Assembly (NCBI RefSeq): GCF_002002725.1
Contig: NZ_MUNW01000041.1
Span: 62,001-126,000, forward strand
Direction: 5' to 3'
Origin: Sinorhizobium sp. A49
Lineage (GTDB): Bacteria > Pseudomonadota > Alphaproteobacteria > Rhizobiales > Rhizobiaceae
Length of the DNA stretch: 64,000 nt
Position 1 is the stretch's first letter, and each line of letters begins with the position of its first letter. Under the pieces are notes generated by a model. That model was given only the letters and a program-made list of their open reading frames with translations, did no database searches and was not told the DNA's origin. Made by a program: the position numbers and the translations under genes. Below, in pieces: positions 20,132 through 29,756 of this stretch.

Positions 20132-20162
20132 TAAAAAAAGCCCCCGCGAGCGGGAGCCCTTC
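20132..20162 (-). terminator. Intrinsic terminator after ilvD
   Basis: On the minus strand, GCTCCCGC-TC-GCGGGGGC followed by seven T. It lies about 22 bases after the ilvD stop codon. Confidence 0.8.
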
Positions 20163-20183
20163 GTCTCTTAAATCGTCGTCCGT

Positions 20184-22022
20184 TCAGAGATCGCCGAGAT
20201 CGCGAACTGCACCGCGGTCTGCGGACGTGGCAAAAGCAGCGTAGGCCTTGAGTGCTGTCGTCACCTTGCGCTTGCGGATTTCGGTCGGCTTCCAGCCCTT
20301 GGCGTCCTGCTCGGCGCGGCGGCTGCTGAGTTCCGCCTCGTCGACGCGCAGGCTGATCGTGCGGTTCGGGATGTCGATGTCAATCATGTCGCCTTCGCGC
20401 ACCAGGCCGATCGTGCCGCCCTTTGCTGCTTCCGGCGAGACGTGGCCGATCGAAAGGCCCGAGGTGCCGCCCGAGAAGCGGCCGTCGGTGATCAGGGCGC
20501 AGGCCTTGCCAAGGCCCTTCGACTTCAGATAGCTCGTCGGATAGAGCATTTCCTGCATGCCAGGGCCACCCTTCGGCCCCTCATAGCGAATGACGACGAC
20601 GTCGCCGGCCTTGACCTCGTTGGCAAGGATCGCCTTGACCGACGAGTCCTGGCTTTCGAAAACGCGGGCCGGGCCGGAGAACTTCAGGATGCTCTCGTCG
20701 ACGCCGGCGGTCTTCACGATGCAGCCGTCGAGCGCGACGTTGCCCTTGAGGACTGCAAGGCCGCCGTCCTTGGAGAAGGGATGTTCGACCGAGCGGATGA
20801 CGCCCTTTTCGCGGTCGGTGTCGAGTTCGTCCCAGCGGGCTGCCTGGCTGAAGGCGACCTGGGTCGGAACCCCGCCGGGAGCCGCACGGAAGAAGTTGCG
20901 AACGGTTTCGCTCGTCGTGCGGGTGATGTCCCAACGGTCGATGGCGTGGCCGAGGGTTTCGCTATGCACGGTCGGGCAATCGCGGTTGATCAGGCCACCC
21001 TTTTCGAGTTCGCCGAGGATCGACATGATGCCGCCGGCACGATGCACGTCTTCCATGTGCACGTCGCTCTTGGCGGGTGCCACCTTGGACAGGCAGGGAA
21101 CCTTGCGCGACAGCCGGTCGATGTCGGCCATGGTGAAATCCACTTCGCCCTCATGAGCGGCGGCGAGAATGTGCAGAACGGTGTTGGTCGAGCCGCCCAT
21201 GGCGATGTCGAGTGCCATGGCATTCTCAAACGCCTGCTTCGAGGCGACGTTGCGCGGCAGCACACTTTCGTCGTCCTGTTCATAGTGGCGCCGCGTGATG
21301 TCGACGATGAGGTGGCCGGCTTCGACGAAGAGGCGCTTGCGATCGGCGTGGGTGGCGAGGGTCGAGCCGTTGCCCGGCAGCGACAGGCCGAGCGCTTCCG
21401 TCAGACAGTTCATCGAGTTGGCGGTGAACATGCCGGAACAGGAGCCGCAGGTCGGGCAAGCGGAGCGCTCGATGACCTGGACGTCCTCGTCGGAGATGTT
21501 GTCGTCAGCGGCAGCGACCATGGCATCGACCAGGTCGAGCGCATGGGTCTTGCCGTGCATGACAACCTTGCCCGCTTCCATCGGGCCGCCGGATACGAAG
21601 ACGGCCGGGATGTTGAGGCGCAGTGCCGCCATCAGCATGCCGGGGGTGATCTTGTCGCAGTTGGAGATGCAGACCATGGCGTCGGCGCAGTGGGCATTGA
21701 CCATGTATTCGACCGAGTCGGCGATGATCTCGCGCGACGGCAGCGAATAGAGCATGCCGTCATGGCCCATGGCGATGCCGTCATCAACGGCGATCGTGTT
21801 GAATTCCTTGGCGACGCCGCCGGCCGCCTCGATTTCGCGGGCGACGAGTTGGCCGAGGTCCTTGAGGTGCACGTGGCCAGGCACAAACTGCGTGAACGAG
21901 TTGACCACCGCGATAATCGGCTTGCCGAAGTCGCCATCCTTCATGCCCGTGGCGCGCCAAAGGCCGCGGGCGCCGGCCATGTTGCGGCCGTGGGTGGTGG
22001 TGCGGGAGCGATAGGCAGGCAT
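20184..22022 (-). CDS. ilvD: Dihydroxy-acid dehydratase
   Basis: A 612-residue protein of the IlvD/Edd family, at the usual length. It removes water from 2,3-dihydroxy-isovalerate and -methylvalerate in valine and isoleucine synthesis and needs an iron-sulfur cluster. Cluster and substrate motifs visible are [49 protein letters not shown] and [20 protein letters not shown]. Start [19 protein letters not shown] has AAGGAAAACGTCC upstream. It is a single-gene unit with its own terminator; no attenuator-like leader peptide was seen upstream. Confidence 0.98.
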   Translation of the reverse strand: MPAYRSRTTTHGRNMAGARGLWRATGMKDGDFGKPIIAVVNSFTQFVPGHVHLKDLGQLVAREIEAAGGVAKEFNTIAVDDGIAMGHDGMLYSLPSREIIADSVEYMVNAHCADAMVCISNCDKITPGMLMAALRLNIPAVFVSGGPMEAGKVVMHGKTHALDLVDAMVAAADDNISDEDVQVIERSACPTCGSCSGMFTANSMNCLTEALGLSLPGNGSTLATHADRKRLFVEAGHLIVDITRRHYEQDDESVLPRNVASKQAFENAMALDIAMGGSTNTVLHILAAAHEGEVDFTMADIDRLSRKVPCLSKVAPAKSDVHMEDVHRAGGIMSILGELEKGGLINRDCPTVHSETLGHAIDRWDITRTTSETVRNFFRAAPGGVPTQVAFSQAARWDELDTDREKGVIRSVEHPFSKDGGLAVLKGNVALDGCIVKTAGVDESILKFSGPARVFESQDSSVKAILANEVKAGDVVVIRYEGPKGGPGMQEMLYPTSYLKSKGLGKACALITDGRFSGGTSGLSIGHVSPEAAKGGTIGLVREGDMIDIDIPNRTISLRVDEAELSSRRAEQDAKGWKPTEIRKRKVTTALKAYAAFATSADRGAVRDLGDL

Positions 22023-22324
22023 GGACGTTTTCCTTCAAGGACGAAATGTCATTGGCTGATATGGCGATCACTGACCGCCAGTGCAGGGGCTACCTAGCGC
22101 AAAATTGCGTGCACGTCATCTTTTGCGTCAGATTATTTCGACGCGTCACTGCGCGCATTTCGGCCGGATATCGCCCCCTCGCGCCAGTCTAGCGCCGCGG
22201 CTTTGACTTGGACACCCGGCATGCAACCGCCCTTATGGAAATCTTATGTCGGCCGATGCAAGTCGCAATCGAAACCGGACGCGGGGCGGAGGTAGCGTTT
22301 GCCCATCGACAACGGGTGAGCACC
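22023..22324. other. Divergent intergenic region upstream of ilvD and a hypothetical gene
   Basis: About 300 bases holding the promoters of ilvD (minus) and of the plus-strand group starting at 22325. I see no conserved RNA element, no strong dyad and no clear promoter boxes. An in-frame extension of the plus-strand gene back to 22208 is possible but has no supporting ribosome binding site. Confidence 0.5.
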
Positions 22325-22831
22325 ATGACCCTTCACGATTTCAGCTTTCGCCATCGTTCCCGCACACCGGATCACCACCCCGGCATCGGCCCCTTCGCGG
22401 AGCCGGACCACACCGAAGGCGCCCCGGATGCCTTGAGGCACCTGCTCGTGCGTATTTCGGCGGTCCGCCGCCTGCGTGAACATCACGTTTGGGAGGCCGT
22501 TCGGCTGCTCCGCGACATGCCTGACCTGGTCGCCGAAGACTGGCCGTCGCGCCGTTTCCGAGAGTTCATGGCCGCCGACGCATTGGTCGACGCCGTCATC
22601 CACCTGACGACGGCGACCAAAGCCAAGCTCTGCCTGCGTACCCTCAGCCATGAGTGCGGAGTGTGGACCTGCGCCCTTCGCTACGCGCCTCAAGGTGCCG
22701 GCCGTGTCACATTCAAGGCGCGCCACGCCGATCTGGCGTCGGCGATCCTATCGGCCTTCCTGCAATGCTGCCGCGTCCATGGGCTTGTCATCAAAAGCGA
22801 TGGCACCCGCAGCAGTCATCTTCCAACCTGA
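22325..22831 (+). CDS. Hypothetical protein
   Basis: I do not recognise a family. Read from ATG 22325 it is 168 residues: a histidine- and proline-rich N-terminus (MTLHDFSFRHRSRTPDHHPG), then a helical stretch (LRHLLVRISAVRRLREHHVWEAVRLL, partly quoted) and a C-terminal part rich in Cys and Ala (ILSAFLQCCRVHGLV). GGTGAG precedes the start. The amino-acid composition looks coding and it ends 11 bases before the dapA-like gene, so the two are probably cotranscribed. The opposite strand also has an open frame, so coding status is likely but not certain. Confidence 0.6.
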   Translation: MTLHDFSFRHRSRTPDHHPGIGPFAEPDHTEGAPDALRHLLVRISAVRRLREHHVWEAVRLLRDMPDLVAEDWPSRRFREFMAADALVDAVIHLTTATKAKLCLRTLSHECGVWTCALRYAPQGAGRVTFKARHADLASAILSAFLQCCRVHGLVIKSDGTRSSHLPT

Positions 22832-22842
22832 AGGATATTTCC

Positions 22843-23781
22843 ATGAGCGATCATTCGCTTCGCCTCGAAGGGGCGATCACGGCGCTGGTCACGCCATTCA
22901 AAGACGGCAAGGTCGATACCATCGGCCTGATGTCGCTCGTCGAATGGCAGATCCGCCACGGCATTTCAGGCATCGTCGCCTGCGGAACGACAGGCGAAGC
23001 GGCGACGCTTTCGCGCGCTGAGCGTTCGATGGTCATCGAACGATGCGTCGAGGTTGCGGATAGAAAGATCATAGTTATCGCCGGCACCGGCACCAACTGC
23101 ACGCAGACGACGATCGAGCAGACCGCGCAGGCCAAAGCGCTCGGTGCCGATGCCGCGCTCATCGTTGCGCCCTACTACAGCAAACCCTCCCAGGAAGGGA
23201 TCTATCGCCACTATGAGGCCGTGGTCCGGACGGTCGATCTGCCTGTCATCGTCTACAACGTGCCCTCGCGCACCGGTGTCGACGTCGCGCCGCGCACGCT
23301 TGAGCGATTGGCGCAACTGCCCGGTATCGTCGGCGTCAAGGACGCGACCGGAGACATCGGTCGCTTCCTTGCGTCATCGCCAGCGGTCAAGGCGCGGCTC
23401 TGCCAATTCTCCGGCAACGACCAGACGGCGCTGCCGTTCAACCTTTGCGGCGGGCAGGGGACGATCTCGGTGGCGGCAAATGTCGTGCCGCGGCTGATGG
23501 TTTCGCTGCACCATGCGATCGCAACCGGCAACGCCCAGGCGGCCGTCGCCATTCATCAACGGCTCCAGCCGTTGTTCACCGCGCTTGAACGCGAAACCAA
23601 TCCGGGCCCGATCAAATATGCCCTGCATCTGGCGCGGGGCTTCAGCCCCGAAGTGCGGCTGCCGCTGACGACGGTGTCGCCGGAAACGGCGGCGGAAATC
23701 CGTTCGGCGCTCGAACCGTTGATCGAGGCGCCCCGCGGCCAGCACCTCAGCCCCCGCTTGCCCCTGGCGCTTGCGAGCTGA
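22843..23781 (+). CDS. dapA: 4-hydroxy-tetrahydrodipicolinate synthase family protein (DapA-like)
   Basis: A 312-residue class I aldolase of the DapA/NanA superfamily. The Schiff-base lysine is Lys166 (GVKDATGD), the catalytic tyrosine is Tyr138 (IVYNVPSRTG) and the substrate-binding motif is GTTGEAATLS (48-57), all as in true DapA, which condenses pyruvate with aspartate semialdehyde in lysine synthesis. AAGGA is well placed before ATG 22843. The C-terminal ~25 residues extend beyond the usual 290-300-residue enzyme. Its neighbours are small orphan genes rather than lysine genes, so it may be a secondary copy; the exact substrate is inferred. Confidence 0.85.
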   Translation: MSDHSLRLEGAITALVTPFKDGKVDTIGLMSLVEWQIRHGISGIVACGTTGEAATLSRAERSMVIERCVEVADRKIIVIAGTGTNCTQTTIEQTAQAKALGADAALIVAPYYSKPSQEGIYRHYEAVVRTVDLPVIVYNVPSRTGVDVAPRTLERLAQLPGIVGVKDATGDIGRFLASSPAVKARLCQFSGNDQTALPFNLCGGQGTISVAANVVPRLMVSLHHAIATGNAQAAVAIHQRLQPLFTALERETNPGPIKYALHLARGFSPEVRLPLTTVSPETAAEIRSALEPLIEAPRGQHLSPRLPLALAS

Positions 23782-23900
23782 GATCACGTCGCGACGATCG
23801 ATCGGGCAGTTCCATGTCATCGCAAATTGGACGGCTCTTACCGTTGTGCACGGCCGGATCGCCGCGCCCTTCGCATCAAATACCTCAGAGGAGACAGACC

Positions 23901-24083
23901 ATGTCACGCTTTCCCCATCTGGCCGCGCAGGCGGAACAACGACGCCGGTCGCAGGAGATCGAGACCCATCCAGCCGACAACAGTGTCGTTCGCGATGCCT
24001 TCCTCGGGATCGGCATCCGCCTCGGCATCGTGCTCGGGCTCGCCTACGGTATCCAGACCGTCATCCCCTGGCTTGCCGGCTGA
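23901..24083 (+). CDS. Small single-pass membrane protein
   Basis: A 60-residue protein: a charged N-terminal half (MSRFPHLAAQAEQRRRSQEI) and one hydrophobic helix at about residues 36-57 (LGIGIRLGIVLGLAYGIQTV). GAGGAG lies seven bases before the ATG. No family recognised. It is followed after 36 bases by another small gene on the same strand and is likely part of the same transcript. Confidence 0.7.
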   Translation: MSRFPHLAAQAEQRRRSQEIETHPADNSVVRDAFLGIGIRLGIVLGLAYGIQTVIPWLAG

Positions 24084-24119
24084 GCCGCCGCGCTCTTCAT
24101 CAACGAGGTAAATTCGATC

Positions 24120-24386
24120 ATGGGCAGTATGCAGCAGCAGCAGGTGCGACGCGGCTTTTCGGCGCGCGCGCGTTTCGTCGTCGGGCGCGACAGCCACGGG
24201 TGGTGGGTTGTCTCCGACCGCAAGGGACTCGTCGGGGGGCTCTTCACCAACGAGGCGGCGGCGATCCATTTCGCGGTGGAAGCAAGCGATCGGCACCCCG
24301 AAGACGTGTGCCGGGCACCGGACGGTGCCGCCATTGATCTCGGGACATTTGCGAGCAGGCCGACTTCGCGCCGCACCCACTCCTGA
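24120..24386 (+). CDS. Small hypothetical protein
   Basis: An 88-residue basic protein beginning MGSMQQQQVRRGFSARARF. The middle reads GRDSHGWWVVSDRKGLVGGLF followed by TNEAAAIHFAVEA, a pattern like the short DUF2188-type beta-beta-alpha domain, although I am not certain of that family. GAGGT precedes the start. No signal peptide or membrane segment. A hairpin at 24515-24532 may end this transcript. Confidence 0.7.
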   Translation: MGSMQQQQVRRGFSARARFVVGRDSHGWWVVSDRKGLVGGLFTNEAAAIHFAVEASDRHPEDVCRAPDGAAIDLGTFASRPTSRRTHS

Positions 24387-24514
24387 TTTCGACGCCATCG
24401 CTCCCGTCGGTCGAGGCGTCCGCCTGGCCGACGGGTGAGTGCAGAACGGCGCCATGGCGCGTCCTGTTCGGATCCTGTCAGACCTTGACATCTTCATGTT
24501 AGCGATTGCTTGCA

Positions 24515-24540
24515 AACCCGCGCCCGCGGGTTCATTGTTT
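24515..24540 (+). terminator. Possible intrinsic terminator
   Basis: Eight-base perfect stem AACCCGCG-CC-CGCGGGTT (24515-24532) followed by TCATTGTTTTG. It is 130 bases after the small gene ending at 24386 and before the cyclase gene. Weak T-run, so uncertain. Confidence 0.45.
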
Positions 24541-24608
24541 TGCGTTGACTGTGTCCAAATGGCTCTGGATAGCATGCGGCGCGGGGCCTCTGCGAAGGTT
24601 CGCTATTG

Positions 24609-27600
24609 ATGAAGTGTCACGAGTGCGGTTGCGAGATCCAGGGGCGTTTTTCGTTTTGCCCGAGCTGCGGGGCCAGACAGCTAAGCCCGTGTCCGGGCTG
24701 CGGTGCAGACTGCCTGCCCGGTTTCGCCTTCTGCCCGAATTGCGGGATGCCGTTGGACAAGCCGGTGGCCGTAAAGGTCCTGGTGTCGGGGCAAGTTGCC
24801 GTCATGCCCTTGCCGAGGGCGGCAAGGGGGCAATCCCCATCGGTATCGAGCGACAATGAAAATGCCGACCGTCGCACGGCGACCATCCTTTTTGCCGATT
24901 TGTGCGGTTTCACCGGCCTTGGCGAGTATGTGGATCCGGAGATCCTGCAGACCTTTCAGAATGAACTTTTTGCGGAGTTGACCGAAGCGGTCGAAACCTA
25001 TGGCGGCTTCGTCGACAAATTCATCGGCGATGCCTTGCTGGCGCTTTTTGGCGCCCCGGTGGCGCATGAGGACGATGCCGAGCGCGCCCTTCGCGCTGCG
25101 ATCGAAATGATCGCGCGGGCAAACCTGATCGGTGAACGCTGGGAGGATCGCATCGGCGCGCCGGTGAACCTGCACATCGGCTTGAATACCGGCACCGTTG
25201 TCGCCGGTGCCCTGGGAGCTGGAGACAGCAAATCCTATTCGGTCACGGGGGATGCCGTGAACACCGCCCAGCGCCTGCAGTCCATGGCGGGACCAGGCGA
25301 GATTCTCGTAGGCCCCGTCACCTATCGCGTGACCCGGCATGCCTTCGCCTATGAGGCGCTGGGTGCAACCGCCTTGCGCGGCAAAGCCGGCATTGTCGAG
25401 GTCTACCGGCTGATAAAGGTTCTTGACGCCCCTGGTGCCGCCCGCGGCCTGGAGGCGTTGGGCCTGACGGCACCGCTGGTCGGGCGCGACGCGGAAATGA
25501 AGCGGCTGCTCGATTGCCTGGAGCTTGCCTGTGACGGAGCGGCACAACTGGTGCGGCTGTCCGGCGAGGCGGGGATGGGAAAATCGCGGCTCGTCCATAC
25601 ATTTCTCGGGCTGGTCGCCGTCGACCCGCGCTTCGGGCATGTCGTCGTTCGTCGGGCAAGCTCATCTCCGCTTGGAGAGCCATCCTACGGCGTCCTGGCA
25701 TCTGTGTTGCGCGGCGCCTATGGCATCTCGACCCTTGATACCCTGGAACGCACCACCGAATTGCTGACAGCGGGGCTGGCCGAGATCGGCTTTGCGCCCG
25801 AAAAGCTTGAACAGCTCCTCCCGCTCTTCCTGCGCATCCTGGGAATGGGGACGCAGGACGAAAGCTTGCGCCATGTCGAGCCGGAACAGATGCGTCGCCA
25901 GCTCTTTGCAGCGGTGCGCGCCATCTTCGAGCGACGTCTGTCGCGAACGCCGCTGCTGCTGGTGATCGAGGATCTGCATTGGGCCGATGCGGCGTCCCTC
26001 GATGCCATCGCCTTTATCCTCGATCGGATGGAGGGCAGTCCATTGATGATGCTGACGACGGAGCGTCCCGAGACGGCGGTCGACAGGCTGAGACCTGGCC
26101 GAACGAGCCTGACGGCGTTGCGGCTTGCGCCGCTCACCGATGCCGAAGGGCACAGGCTGCTGTCCGCCTTCTTCGGTGCCGATGGTCTGCACCGCGGGTT
26201 GGCCGGCCGCATACTGGCGCGTGCCGGCGGGAACCCGCTGTTCGTCGAGGAAATCGTGCGCGGCCTGATCGAAGTCGATGCTCTCAAGCACTTCGGTGCC
26301 GCCTGGCGCGTGGTCGAGCGCGAGGCGACCGTCGATATTCCGGTGACGATCGAAGCCATGCTGCTCGGCAGGGTCGACCGGCTGCAACTGCCGTCGCGCA
26401 GGCTGCTTCATCATGCGGCGGTCATCGGCCCACGGTTTGATGTCGAACTGCTGCGGGTTGTCGCCGGCGACGAACCGACGATCGATGCCGCGCTGGATAT
26501 CTTGTGCGATGCCGAGATTATCGAGGAGACGCGAGAGGGCCGCTTGCAGGGCGCGCAGACCTATCGCTTCACCCAGACGCTGTTGCAGGAGGTCGTCTAC
26601 AACAACCTGCTTCTACGACGACGTGCCGAGATACACGCCGTCGTCGCCGACCGGCTCGAGCGCCGCTATGGAGCGCAGACCACGAGACTGGAGGAAATGG
26701 CGCTGCTTGGCCACCACTTCAGCCAGTCGGAGGATAAGTCGAAAGGCGCACGCTATCTCATGGCTGCGGGAGAACGTGCGCAGGCGATCTATGCGAACGA
26801 CGATGCCATCCGGTTCTACAAACAGGCGATGGCCGCCTGGGCGGAGGCCGGCGAGGAGGGAGCCGAATGGCTTGCCGCCCGCGAGCGGGTTGCCGACCTG
26901 CTCGGGCCTTCGGGGCAGCGCGATACGGCTGCGGGGCACTACGCGTCCCTCCTCGACGTCTATCGCGCCACCGACGATCGGATCTCCGCGGCCCGCATCC
27001 AGCGCAAGTTCGGACATCTGCTGTGGGAGGCAGCCCGACGCGAGGAGGCATTGGCGGCCTTCGCGAACGCGGCCCAGCTTCTGCAAGACGCGGATGCGCC
27101 GATCGAAAGCGCCCATCTCTCCCAGGAGCGGGGCCACCTTGCCTTTCGCATGGGCAACTATGCCGACGCGATCGTCTGGGCCGACGACGCCTTGAAACGC
27201 ATCAGCGGTCTGATGCCGCAAGCTCTGCAGGCGCGGCGCGAAATGGACCGGGTGACGGCAGAAGCCCTCAATACCAAGGGCGTGGCGTTGGCGCGCCTTA
27301 ACCGCGGCTCCGAGGCAATCGCAACGATCGAGCGCAGCGTCGCCGTCGCGGAGGCTGCCGATCTGCTCAATGCGGCCTGCCGCGGCTACACCAATCTTGC
27401 CGTTCTCTACACTATCATCGAGCCGCGCAGGGCGATCGAAGTCTGCAAGTTCGGCTTCGACATGGCGCACCGTATCGGCGACCTTGGCTTTCAGGCGCGG
27501 CTGCTTTCCAATTTGGCCGTGGCCTATTGCACCTTCACCGACCGCTGTGCGGCCGACGGCATTCCGGCTGCCGAACGGGCGATCGCGATCGACCGTGAGC

Positions 27601-27887
27601 TCGATCAGCGCGATCATCTGCCGGTGTCGTTGCTGGTGCTGGGACAGATCGACCAGTGCCACGGGCGCCCTGATGTCGCGCGGCGTCTCTACGAGGAGGC
27701 TCTCGAACTCGCGTTCGAAACGCGAGAGGCGCAGCTGTTGTTTCCGTGCTACGATGGCTTGGCGACACTCTGCCTTGATGCGGGTGACCTCGACGGTGCG
27801 GAAAGGCACTTTGCTTCGGCTCGCGACATATGCACACGGCACGGTCTCGATCCCGAAGCGCTGATGATATTGCCGTTCCTCGATTGA
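24609..27887 (+). CDS. Zinc-ribbon / class III adenylate cyclase / STAND ATPase / TPR protein
   Basis: A 1092-residue multidomain protein. Residues 1-50 form a double zinc ribbon (MKCHECGCEI, FCPSCG, CPGCGADC, FCPNCG). A class III cyclase domain spans about 90-260 with metal-binding aspartates in LFADLCGFT and FIGDALLALFG and the SVTGDAVNTAQRL motif. A STAND/AAA-type ATPase follows: P-loop GEAGMGKSRL near residue 320 and Walker B LLLVIEDLHWAD near residue 450. The C-terminal ~350 residues are alanine-rich helical repeats of TPR type. No membrane segment. Such proteins are thought to couple ligand or partner sensing to cAMP synthesis; no target is visible nearby. ATG 24609 is chosen over an adjacent TTG. 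Confidence 0.93.
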   Translation: MKCHECGCEIQGRFSFCPSCGARQLSPCPGCGADCLPGFAFCPNCGMPLDKPVAVKVLVSGQVAVMPLPRAARGQSPSVSSDNENADRRTATILFADLCGFTGLGEYVDPEILQTFQNELFAELTEAVETYGGFVDKFIGDALLALFGAPVAHEDDAERALRAAIEMIARANLIGERWEDRIGAPVNLHIGLNTGTVVAGALGAGDSKSYSVTGDAVNTAQRLQSMAGPGEILVGPVTYRVTRHAFAYEALGATALRGKAGIVEVYRLIKVLDAPGAARGLEALGLTAPLVGRDAEMKRLLDCLELACDGAAQLVRLSGEAGMGKSRLVHTFLGLVAVDPRFGHVVVRRASSSPLGEPSYGVLASVLRGAYGISTLDTLERTTELLTAGLAEIGFAPEKLEQLLPLFLRILGMGTQDESLRHVEPEQMRRQLFAAVRAIFERRLSRTPLLLVIEDLHWADAASLDAIAFILDRMEGSPLMMLTTERPETAVDRLRPGRTSLTALRLAPLTDAEGHRLLSAFFGADGLHRGLAGRILARAGGNPLFVEEIVRGLIEVDALKHFGAAWRVVEREATVDIPVTIEAMLLGRVDRLQLPSRRLLHHAAVIGPRFDVELLRVVAGDEPTIDAALDILCDAEIIEETREGRLQGAQTYRFTQTLLQEVVYNNLLLRRRAEIHAVVADRLERRYGAQTTRLEEMALLGHHFSQSEDKSKGARYLMAAGERAQAIYANDDAIRFYKQAMAAWAEAGEEGAEWLAARERVADLLGPSGQRDTAAGHYASLLDVYRATDDRISAARIQRKFGHLLWEAARREEALAAFANAAQLLQDADAPIESAHLSQERGHLAFRMGNYADAIVWADDALKRISGLMPQALQARREMDRVTAEALNTKGVALARLNRGSEAIATIERSVAVAEAADLLNAACRGYTNLAVLYTIIEPRRAIEVCKFGFDMAHRIGDLGFQARLLSNLAVAYCTFTDRCAADGIPAAERAIAIDRELDQRDHLPVSLLVLGQIDQCHGRPDVARRLYEEALELAFETREAQLLFPCYDGLATLCLDAGDLDGAERHFASARDICTRHGLDPEALMILPFLD

Positions 27888-27888
27888 A

Positions 27889-27998
27889 GCATGTCGCGCA
27901 AAAGTGTGCCGCGGTTTTGCGACAACGACATGCGCGAAAACAAGAAATTAAAGCGCAACAAGCGAATCTGAAAGATCGTGATGCGCTTTAGGGCGCTG
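27889..27998 (+). repeat. Rhizobial intergenic repeat, related family
   Basis: Blocks AGCATGTCGCGCAAAAGTG, GCGGTTTTGCGAC, GACATGCGCGAAAACAAG and AAGCGAATCTGAAAGATCG are laid out like the two copies at 17795 and 19450, with a different sequence. I know this as another frequent non-coding repeat type in rhizobia. It follows the cyclase gene directly; the gap to the next gene (27888-28187) has no other feature that I can support. Confidence 0.55.
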
Positions 27999-28187
27999 CA
28001 GGGCAGGTCCATCGAAGGCAAGTAAGACGATCAGGATTGCAGGATCGGGCGCCAATGGGTGTCCGAAATGCAGATTTGTGTCGCCAAATCGGCTCTGCGT
28101 CAGACGCGACGGCGCGTTCGTCCCATCGTTCGGCACGTCCGCGCCCCGCATCTCCGCAACCCACGATCGGTACGAGGAGAAGAGATC

Positions 28188-28865
28188 ATGATTGAACACC
28201 ACAATGGACCTCTACAGCCGGGCGATCGGGCGCCGAACGTGGTCCTTGACGCCATCACCCAGGACGGCCAGATTTCCATCGACGATTTTCGCGGACGCAA
28301 GCCGGTCCTGGTCGGCCTGTTCCGTGGTCTGCATTGCCCCTTCTGCCGGCGGCAGATCGCTGCGATGGCGCAACTCGACGGGGCGTTGCGCGAAAAAGGC
28401 ATCGAGAGCCTGACAGTCGTCAACACGCCGATCGACCGGGCACGGCTCTATTTCCGCTACCATCCACTGCCGAATCTGCTGGCGGCTTCCGATCCGGAGC
28501 GGGTTTCGCATCGCGCGTTCGGCTTGCCCAATCTTCAGTTCACCGAGGATGAGGACGAATGGCCCCACAAGCTCGCCAAGAAAACCGCCATGGCGATGTT
28601 GATCGATATGCCCGGCGAGTTGCCGACCGCGATGGATCCTTGGGCAGCCTCGGCCTTTCTCGATAAGGCGGACGGCTATGAAATCATGCAGGACGACGAA
28701 CGTATGATCGCCGCCGGCGAGGGCCAACTCGTCGGCGAGTTCCTGCTCGACCGGGATGGCATCGTGCGCTGGAGCTTTACCGAGGCCACGGCCGACGGGC
28801 ACAACATGTTCGGCATGCCGCGCCGCGAGGAGCTGATGTCGGCCGCCTCCAACGTCGCCCATTGA
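28188..28865 (+). CDS. Peroxiredoxin-like (AhpC/TSA) family protein
   Basis: A 225-residue thioredoxin-fold protein: GDRAPNVVLDAITQDGQISIDDFRG is the typical AhpC/TSA opening, and VGLFRGLHCPFCRRQIAAM carries a CPFC pair at the position of the redox centre (both quoted in part). Cytoplasmic. ATG 28188 (MIEHHNGPLQPGD) is preceded by GAGGAGAAGAGATC. The CxxC arrangement is more like the peroxiredoxin-like/alkyl hydroperoxide group with two close cysteines than a classical 2-Cys peroxiredoxin. Single gene; peroxide reduction is inferred from the fold. Confidence 0.88.
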   Translation: MIEHHNGPLQPGDRAPNVVLDAITQDGQISIDDFRGRKPVLVGLFRGLHCPFCRRQIAAMAQLDGALREKGIESLTVVNTPIDRARLYFRYHPLPNLLAASDPERVSHRAFGLPNLQFTEDEDEWPHKLAKKTAMAMLIDMPGELPTAMDPWAASAFLDKADGYEIMQDDERMIAAGEGQLVGEFLLDRDGIVRWSFTEATADGHNMFGMPRREELMSAASNVAH

Positions 28866-29409
28866 CGGCGGCCGTTTCGCCCCTCTGCCGTTCACGCCTT
28901 TAAAACAACATGGTCCCGGAGGCCGAACGTCTTCCGGGGTTGCCGGTCGCGTCGGGACCGGCGTCAGCCGAAGGAGGCAACCGCCTCCTCGATCAGTGCG
29001 ACGGGATCGGGGCGTGCGAGGCCAGTGACGCCTGGCTCGCGTCGAGCGTGATCGTCTTTTTCGCCTTGATGCGCTCGCTTCCTGTCGGACGGATGCTTTC
29101 AGATCGCGTATGCAAAACAGGGCGGCAACGCTGGCCGATCTATGAGCCGCCTTGAACATTGCTGGCGAGAGTGAGGCGTTGTCGCCCACCAGCGAGGTTC
29201 TCGCTCGGTGCCGCGCACAACGGCGCCCTTACAGCGAGCCGGCTTCTGTACTTGCCGTGTGCTTTCGATTTTTCGACGGGCTCAGTTGCCGCATGGCGAC
29301 GGGATAAGGGCAGGAGGCTCGTTGCGGGCGACGATTAATCGCCTTTACGGCGTTTCACATTTCGTCTGTTGAAGGTTTCTGGCGATGGGGACGTTCGCCT
29401 GAGTAAGGA
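28866..29409. other. Gene-free interval before tRNA-Val
   Basis: About 540 bases with no convincing gene. Short open frames exist on both strands but lack ribosome binding sites and family character. I see no conserved RNA, repeat or dyad beyond a short AGCGAG..CTCGCT hairpin near 29192. Confidence 0.5.
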
Positions 29410-29484
<75 letters not shown>

Positions 29485-29643
29485 ATCCGATGAGGCGCAT
29501 AGACCATAGAACCCGCTGTCGCGTCAATAGGGTTTTTGCAGGTTTTTTGACAGAAATTTTGCATGGCGTTTTCGGCCGCTACACGCAGCCTTTGGCCGCC
29601 CGCTGGAAGTCCCGGATTTCCGGGCTTTGCGCGTAAGTCACTG

Positions 29644-29685
29644 AAATAAAAAGACCGCCGAAGATCCCTGTGGATCTCGGCGGTC
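29644..29685 (-). terminator. Intrinsic terminator after cpdR
   Basis: Stem GACCGCCGA..GATCC / GGATC..TCGGCGGTC (29653-29685) with an A-rich run before it on the plus strand, that is T-rich after it on the minus strand. Lies about 70 bases after the cpdR stop. Confidence 0.8.
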
Positions 29686-29756
29686 GATCTGAAATCCGCG
29701 CCAGTCCGTTTCGAACATCGCGAACGGCAGCGGCGGTTGTGGAAAAATGTCTGGCC

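Noticed and set aside
28910..29155. An 81-codon open frame before tRNA-Val.
   Set aside because: No ribosome binding site, no family, and the opposite strand is equally open; treated as non-coding.
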